Shown one piece after another: positions 13,603 through 17,645 of a stretch of 17,645 nt of DNA (position 1 is its first letter; each line of letters begins with the position of its first letter). The notes under the pieces are model-generated. The model ran no database searches and was not told the origin of the DNA. It was given only the letters and a program-made list of their open reading frames with translations. The translations under genes were made by a program, and so were the position numbers. This DNA comes from CAYJBP01 sp964368605 (GTDB taxonomy: Bacteria > Bacillota > Dehalobacteriia > UBA4068): positions 1 to 17,645 of the forward strand of contig CAYJBP010000043.1 of NCBI GenBank assembly GCA_964368605.1. The letters run 5' to 3'.

Positions 13603-14907
13603 ATGGTCAAAAAAACAGATCCAATCGAGTTAGACAATCAAATGCAGGAGGAAATGTTGGCAAATGAAGATGCAGTAAGCGAAAACAGAACAACGGAGGA
13701 ATGGCAGCAGCTATTTAGTGAAATAGCAGATAATCAAGCTGTGGCAAGTGAAGAATCTGATACCCCGATACCCGATGGCGAAGCGGTTAGCGATGATGAA
13801 ATATTTACCGTTACCGATACCGAACCAAACACAGAATTTGTAGCAGATAATGAAGATGTAACATCTTTGCCTAAAGATCCACCTGCCCCCAAAGCCAAAA
13901 GAGCAGGTCGCAAGAAAAAGGTAGTTGCTGAGGTTGCAGATGATGAAAAAGTTACCCCAACTGCAATCAGTGAGCCTGTTATACAAAGTAGCCGGGCAAG
14001 GCAAGAATCCGTTTTAACTATTGATGCCGGACGACGAATCAATTCTGCCGAAACGCAGGAAGAGGCAATTTGGCATGAAGTTCATAATGCCTATCGCACC
14101 TATAAAATTTTAAGCGGCATTTTGGGTGGTCTGGAACAAACCGCTAATGGGCAAACCTTGGCCATTATTGATTATAAGGGCTTTAGGGTGGTTATCCCCT
14201 TAAAAGAAATGATGGGCAGCGCTTTACATACCAATAGCGATGATCATCAAGATTTGCTGCAAAGACAAAATAAAATCTTCAGCAATATGTTGGGTGCGGA
14301 AATTGATTTTGTGGTTAAAGGGATTAATTCCAAAAGCCGCAGTATTGTGGCCAGCCGTCGTGAAGCGATGCGCCGTAAACGACAGCAGTTTTATTTCAAC
14401 AAAGATAGCAGCGGTTATCCTTTGGTTTATGAAGGGCGCATAGTGCAAGCTCGAATAATTGCCGTAGCCGAAAAGGTGGTTAGGGTGGAAGTTTTTGGCG
14501 TAGAAGCCGCCATTATCGCTCGTAATTTATCTTGGGTTTGGATTGGCGATGCTCGTGAGCATTATGCGGTTGGTGATCAGCTTTTGGTTAAAGTAAGCAA
14601 AATCAATGGCCAGCATGAGCAGGATATTAGCCTTGTCTTGGATGCTAAAAGCCTGCAAAAGAACACTATGCAGGAAAGTTTGCAAAAGTGTCGTTTGCAA
14701 AGCAAATATATCGGCAAAGTTGTAGATATTTATAAGGGGGTGGTTTATGTTCGTTTAAGCAATGGGGTAAATGCAGTGGCTCATTCTTGCTATGATCGAC
14801 GGATGCCGGGCAAGAAGGATGATGTTAGCTTTGCGGTTACCCGTATTGATGAAGACCGCAGTATTGCTGTGGGGATTATTACTCGGATTATTAAGCAGAA
14901 TTTATAA
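13603..14907 (+). CDS. S1-domain (OB-fold) RNA-binding-like protein
   Basis: A 434-residue soluble protein starting at ATG 13603 after AAGGAGG. The first 90 residues are strongly acidic and disordered-looking, followed by a basic patch PKAKRAGRKKK (96-106). From about 155 on it is built of OB/S1-like repeats: a divergent one (about 170-255, with LAIIDYKGFRVVIPL and IDFVVKGIN, then a basic stretch RREAMRRKRQ), a second (275-350, YEGRIVQARIIAV to DISLVLDAKS) and a third (367-430, SKYIGKVVDIYKGVVYVRL to DEDRSIAVGIITRI). S1 repeats bind single-stranded RNA and sometimes ssDNA. Proteins of this kind occur in CTn transfer operons, but their role is not established to my knowledge; binding the transferred strand or regulating element mRNA are both possible. 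Confidence 0.82.
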   Translation: MVKKTDPIELDNQMQEEMLANEDAVSENRTTEEWQQLFSEIADNQAVASEESDTPIPDGEAVSDDEIFTVTDTEPNTEFVADNEDVTSLPKDPPAPKAKRAGRKKKVVAEVADDEKVTPTAISEPVIQSSRARQESVLTIDAGRRINSAETQEEAIWHEVHNAYRTYKILSGILGGLEQTANGQTLAIIDYKGFRVVIPLKEMMGSALHTNSDDHQDLLQRQNKIFSNMLGAEIDFVVKGINSKSRSIVASRREAMRRKRQQFYFNKDSSGYPLVYEGRIVQARIIAVAEKVVRVEVFGVEAAIIARNLSWVWIGDAREHYAVGDQLLVKVSKINGQHEQDISLVLDAKSLQKNTMQESLQKCRLQSKYIGKVVDIYKGVVYVRLSNGVNAVAHSCYDRRMPGKKDDVSFAVTRIDEDRSIAVGIITRIIKQNL

Positions 14908-14944
14908 AGATAAGCCGATTGTTTTTATGAAAACTAAATTATGC

Positions 14945-14973
14945 TTGAATTTTGAAATCTATTATGCTATAAT
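14945..14973 (+). promoter_or_regulatory. Promoter of the toxin-antitoxin operon
   Basis: TTGAAT (14945-14950), 17-bp spacer, perfect TATAAT (14968-14973) with TG at 14965-14966, an extended -10. The start codon of the antitoxin is 25 bp downstream with AAGGAG in between, so the leader is very short. Phd/YefM antitoxins usually repress their own promoter, and the operator would be expected here, although I see no clear palindrome. Confidence 0.75.
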
Positions 14974-14997
14974 TAGGGCAGAAAAGGAGCTGATATT

Positions 14998-15261
14998 ATG
15001 CCTATTATTCGCCCAATAGCAGATTTGCGTGATACAACTAAGATATCCGAACTTTGTTATGAGCAAAAAGAACCTGTTTTTATCACTAAAAACGGCACCG
15101 GCCATTTGGTGGTAATGAGTATGGAAACCTATGATATGCAAATGGGTGTTTTAGATGTATATAAAAAGCTGGCCGAAGCAGAACGACAATTAGTAGATGG
15201 TAGTCGTCTTTTAGCCGGCGATGAAATATTCGACAGGTTGAGAAAAAAGCATGAAGAATGA
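14998..15261 (+). CDS. Phd/YefM-family antitoxin
   Basis: An 87-residue protein with the Phd/YefM layout: N-terminal PIIRPIADLRDTTKISELC (DNA-binding, dimerising half), then EPVFITKNGTGHLVVMSMETYD, the beta-hairpin typical of the family, and a charged C-terminal helix (YKKLAEAERQL to FDRLRKKHEE) that would wrap the toxin. ATG 14998 has AAGGAG at 8-nt spacing. The gene overlaps the downstream toxin by 11 nt, the usual coupling. Expected roles are neutralising the toxin and repressing the operon. In an ICE it would help maintain the element by post-segregational killing. Confidence 0.93.
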   Translation: MPIIRPIADLRDTTKISELCYEQKEPVFITKNGTGHLVVMSMETYDMQMGVLDVYKKLAEAERQLVDGSRLLAGDEIFDRLRKKHEE

Positions 15262-15571
15262 AAAATATAATCTGCGATATACACCGCTTAGTTATGAGGA
15301 TTTAGACCAGATTGATGATTATATTACTAATGTTTTATTAAATCCTCAAGCGGCCTTAAAGCTTTTTGATGAAGTGGAAATAGCCATAAACCGTTTGCAA
15401 GATTTTCCTTTCTTAGGATCACCATCAGAAGATATATATTTAGCAGCCAAAGGCTATCGCAAAATAGTGGTTGCTAATTATATAATTTTTTATCTTGTTG
15501 ATGAAGTTCACAAAACGGTGTTTATCATGCGTATAATTTATGCGGCACGTGAATATCGCAATCTGCTATAA
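15251..15571 (+). CDS. RelE/ParE-family toxin
   Basis: A 106-residue RelE/ParE-fold protein. Family features are the opening LRYTPLSYEDLDQIDDYI, LQDFPFLGSPSED, then KGYRKIVVANYIIFYLVDE and the C-terminal strand VFIMRIIYAAREYRNLL. The GYRK and IFY-VDE segments are more like ParE (gyrase poison) than RelE (ribosome-dependent RNase), but the target cannot be decided from sequence. The start lies inside the end of the antitoxin gene, without an obvious ribosome site of its own, so translation is probably coupled. A strong hairpin terminator begins 7 bp after the stop, closing this two-gene unit. Confidence 0.92.
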   Translation: MKNEKYNLRYTPLSYEDLDQIDDYITNVLLNPQAALKLFDEVEIAINRLQDFPFLGSPSEDIYLAAKGYRKIVVANYIIFYLVDEVHKTVFIMRIIYAAREYRNLL

Positions 15572-15577
15572 GTAAAC

Positions 15578-15610
15578 AGCAAAAGCCCACTCTTTAGGTG
15601 GGCTTTTGCT
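15578..15610. terminator. Strong bidirectional hairpin terminator after the toxin gene
   Basis: AGCAAAAGCCCAC (15578-15590) and its exact reverse complement (15598-15610) with a 7-nt loop: a perfect 13-bp stem whose outer part carries the A-run and U-run. It isolates the toxin-antitoxin operon from the ATPase gene that starts 30 bp later, for which I see no clear separate promoter. Confidence 0.85.
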
Positions 15611-15639
15611 ATGTCCAAAATTAATATAAGGAGAACAAT

Positions 15640-16383
15640 ATGACCAAAATCATAACCGTCTGGGGCAGCCCGGGCAGCGGCAAATCAATGTTTTGCTGCA
15701 TTTTAGCCAAAATGTTAGCCGATAATAAACAACAATCCATGATTGTTAATACCGATACCATCACCCCAATGTTACCGATTTGGCTACCGATGCAAGCCGG
15801 CAAAAGAGATTCCTCGATCGGAAAAATATTCACATCCGAAAATATCGACACTCGCCGTATAGCTTCGCAAGTTAATTTGGTAAAAGAAGCACATCATATT
15901 GCTTTGCTGGCCTATAATGCCAACGAAAACCAACTTAGCTATCCGCAACCAACTAAAGCCAAAGCTGAACATTTTATTCAAACCGCGGCAACAATGGTCG
16001 ATTATTTAATCCTCGATTGCGGGGCAAATATCAGCGATAGCTTCACTTTGTCTGCCATCGAATCTGCTGATCTAACAATTCGGATAATAACCGCCGATTT
16101 AAAAGGTTTGCACTATTTCAAAGCCAATGAGCCTTTATTATGCGGTTCGGCAATTAAATCGGCCGATTACTTAACCTTCGCCGGTTTGGCTCGCCCTTTT
16201 CATGCCTTTCAAGAAGTGGCCGATATGATCGGTGGTTTTGACGGGGTTTTACCTTATGGTAAAGAGGTTGAGCGTTGTGCCGTCAAAGGCAAAACTTTCG
16301 ATGCTTTGCGTTTTTGTAATTCCAAATACGCTTTGTCTTTGCGAAAAATTAGCAAGGCATTAAACATTAACAAAACTGAATAG
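15640..16383 (+). CDS. ParA/MinD-like (SIMIBI) ATPase
   Basis: A 247-residue soluble P-loop protein: Walker A GSPGSGKS at 9-16 after a short first strand (KIITVW), a second strand with MIVNTDTITPM at about 33-43, and DYLILDCGANISDS near 121-134 as the Switch II/Walker B region. This is the ParA/MinD/CpaE layout. The signature lysine of the deviant Walker A (KGGxxK) is absent, as in some CpaE/TadZ-like members, so dimer activation may differ from true ParA. ATG 15640 has AAGGAG upstream; the stop overlaps the AGGAGG of the next gene. Similar ATPases occur in other CTn elements. Segregation or positioning of the element or of the transfer apparatus at the membrane are possible roles; no ParB-like gene is visible in the window. 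Confidence 0.83.
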   Translation: MTKIITVWGSPGSGKSMFCCILAKMLADNKQQSMIVNTDTITPMLPIWLPMQAGKRDSSIGKIFTSENIDTRRIASQVNLVKEAHHIALLAYNANENQLSYPQPTKAKAEHFIQTAATMVDYLILDCGANISDSFTLSAIESADLTIRIITADLKGLHYFKANEPLLCGSAIKSADYLTFAGLARPFHAFQEVADMIGGFDGVLPYGKEVERCAVKGKTFDALRFCNSKYALSLRKISKALNINKTE

Positions 16384-16393
16384 GAGGTTATCT

Positions 16394-17269
16394 ATGAAAG
16401 TTCTTTATATTTTATTGGCTAGCAGTCTAGCCATTTTTTTATTGCTCAATTTAGCAATAATCAATAGTTTTGCAGCTGAAACGGAGGAAACTGCCAGCAA
16501 ACCAAGCCCGGTTTATCCGGTAGAAATCGAGGAAATAGACCGGGAAGATAGTCAGCTATTGATTTATACCTATCATTTGCCACCCCATACCGCTACAGAT
16601 ATTATCCCGGTTGAGGATTTTGAACGTGAGGGCAATATATTCACTTTGCTGGATATTACCGCTGCTCATAATCTTGACCAAGAGCAGCAAGATTATGTGG
16701 AAGCGGTAATTATTGCGAGCGATACCGATGATATTGCTACAAATTTAGCTCTATTTGCCCCAACTATTGAGGTTATCACACCTGAAGGTTATAGCGGAAC
16801 GCTTAACTTGGACACTGAAAGCTTAGTTGCCACTGCCGAAGGCTATGGTTCATCAAGTCGCACCGTCACTGCCGAGCGCAGTTATCCCGGTTTGTCTATA
16901 GCAGATACTTCGCTTTTGCCGAAAAGCATTGAGGACAATGGCCATACCTTAGATTTAGCTGATGTTAGCTGGCAAGAAACCAATGGGCCTTACACGGCCA
17001 ATGCCAGTTATAGCACTACGGTTAGCAGCTCTTATGTTAGTGAATATCTGGTGACTGCCAAGTATAGCGGACAAGTCAGCAAAGTGGTTGATGAATATAG
17101 CATTTATACCGTCACCTTTAGCGGTACTCCACTGCCGCTTGAAGAAATGCCTGAGTCAAGCATTGGTTCTTGGCTTATACCGCTGATTTCATTTGTAGTT
17201 GGTGGTGGCTTAACTTTGGGAACTGTTTTAATTATAAGGAAAAGAAGGGAGTCTTTATATTGCGAGTAA
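16394..17269 (+). CDS. Secreted, C-terminally membrane-anchored protein (CD1107-like mobile-element family)
   Basis: A 291-residue protein: signal peptide (hydrophobic 3-26, cleavage near SFAA-ET), an extracellular Asp/Glu/Ser/Thr-rich body, one C-terminal membrane helix (about 258-281) and a basic tail RKRRES. The segments FEREGNIFTLLDIT, FAPTIEVITPEGYSG and YPGLSIADTSLLPKSIEDNG look to me like the CD1107-type family of CTn proteins, from memory only. The body reads as beta-rich, with repeated strands such as YVSEYLVTAKYSGQVSKVV, suggesting Ig-like or adhesin-type folds. ATG 16394 follows TAGGAGG, which overlaps the ATPase stop. It may act at the cell surface in mating contact or as part of the channel; function is not known. 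Confidence 0.8.
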   Translation: MKVLYILLASSLAIFLLLNLAIINSFAAETEETASKPSPVYPVEIEEIDREDSQLLIYTYHLPPHTATDIIPVEDFEREGNIFTLLDITAAHNLDQEQQDYVEAVIIASDTDDIATNLALFAPTIEVITPEGYSGTLNLDTESLVATAEGYGSSSRTVTAERSYPGLSIADTSLLPKSIEDNGHTLDLADVSWQETNGPYTANASYSTTVSSSYVSEYLVTAKYSGQVSKVVDEYSIYTVTFSGTPLPLEEMPESSIGSWLIPLISFVVGGGLTLGTVLIIRKRRESLYCE

Positions 17270-17645
17270 AATTAATTTTGACTGTTGTTGCTTTGACTTT
17301 AACTTTGGGTGCAAGCTCGGCTTATGCCTTGGATAGCACCACAATCGCTGCCCCGGAGCAAGCTAATTTTGCTGCGGCTACGTCGGATAATACGGTTTAT
17401 ATCAGCCGGGAAAATGAGAATCAGGATCGAAGTAAGGATGCTGCTATTGTGCCGCAACTTTTTAATTATGGGGTAATGCCTGTTCCGGGCACAGCTTTAA
17501 ATCCATATTTAGCAGCTTGGGGTAGCGATATTGAGCAATCGCTAACCAATAATGGTGCGTTGCCCAATGAATTTGGTTATACATATAACCCCACTACAAG
17601 CCCATCTTTCACAGCCGTAACCTCCAGCAGCTACTATTCCGGTGG
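17260..17645 (+). CDS. Secreted protein of unknown function (3' end cut by window edge)
   Basis: Open from TTG 17260 to the window end (128 codons plus 2 bases), translated by hand. AAGGGAG lies 8 nt before the TTG, and the start overlaps the previous gene's end by 10 bp in another frame. The protein begins with a clear signal peptide (MRVKLILTVVALTL, cleavage after about AYA-LD at residue 22) and continues as a Ser/Thr/Asn-rich segment with NYGVMPVPGTALNPYLAAWG. I do not recognise the family. Together with the preceding anchored protein it suggests a run of surface proteins continuing to the right. Confidence 0.75.
   Translation, partial: MRVKLILTVVALTLTLGASSAYALDSTTIAAPEQANFAAATSDNTVYISRENENQDRSKDAAIVPQLFNYGVMPVPGTALNPYLAAWGSDIEQSLTNNGALPNEFGYTYNPTTSPSFTAVTSSSYYSG

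Noticed and set aside
13734..14042. Minus-strand open frame opposite the S1-domain gene
   Set aside because: Shadow of the acidic N-terminal region; Ser/Thr/Ala-rich composition is the complement of Asp/Glu/Ala codons, and no start signal is seen.

Overview
The window looks like the left part of an integrative conjugative element (ICE, conjugative-transposon type) from a low-GC Gram-positive bacterium. Bacillota, probably Clostridia, is the best guess. This rests on the Tn1549/CTn-like gene set, the strong AGGAGG ribosome-binding sites, the frequent TTG and GTG starts, and the absence of outer-membrane type IV secretion genes. The two 100-N gaps are each flanked by an identical 55-bp sequence. 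This is the signature of unmerged contig ends from a k=55 assembler, so probably nothing is missing; if the overlaps are merged the true locus is 310 bp shorter.

Left end (1-2242): a tyrosine integrase (minus strand, cut by the window edge) sits behind a small excisionase-like HTH gene, with an 18-bp inverted repeat between them. The 750-bp region between the divergent modules has no gene. It holds a minus-strand extended -10 promoter, one assembly gap, three 11-bp-phased TGGCA repeats next to a near-consensus plus-strand promoter, and two tandem terminator hairpins ahead of the first transfer gene.

Transfer module (2243-14907, plus strand): VirB2-like pilin candidate, VirB6/TrbL-like channel protein, a secreted Asn/Ser-rich protein, a membrane-anchored M23 peptidase (VirB1-like role), a VirB4 ATPase with a VirB3/PrgI-like N-terminus, an array of eleven TAATRCGYATTA palindromes, a DUF5697-like protein, a DUF6100-like protein with RusA-like acidic motifs, an unrecognised protein with a possible winged-helix N-terminus, the VirD4 coupling ATPase, and an S1-domain protein. 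No relaxase is present, so it must lie outside the window or be supplied in trans.

Right part (14945-17645): a Phd/YefM-ParE toxin-antitoxin pair has its own promoter and a strong terminator. It is followed by a SIMIBI-type (ParA-like) ATPase, a C-terminally anchored secreted protein resembling the CD1107-type mobile-element family, and the start of another secreted protein.

The signal least explained by known gene content is the dense palindrome array at 8863-9155. It looks like a multi-site protein-binding locus (operator, partition or replication/transfer site) inside the transfer operon. Family names here are from memory of the sequences; no database search was run.
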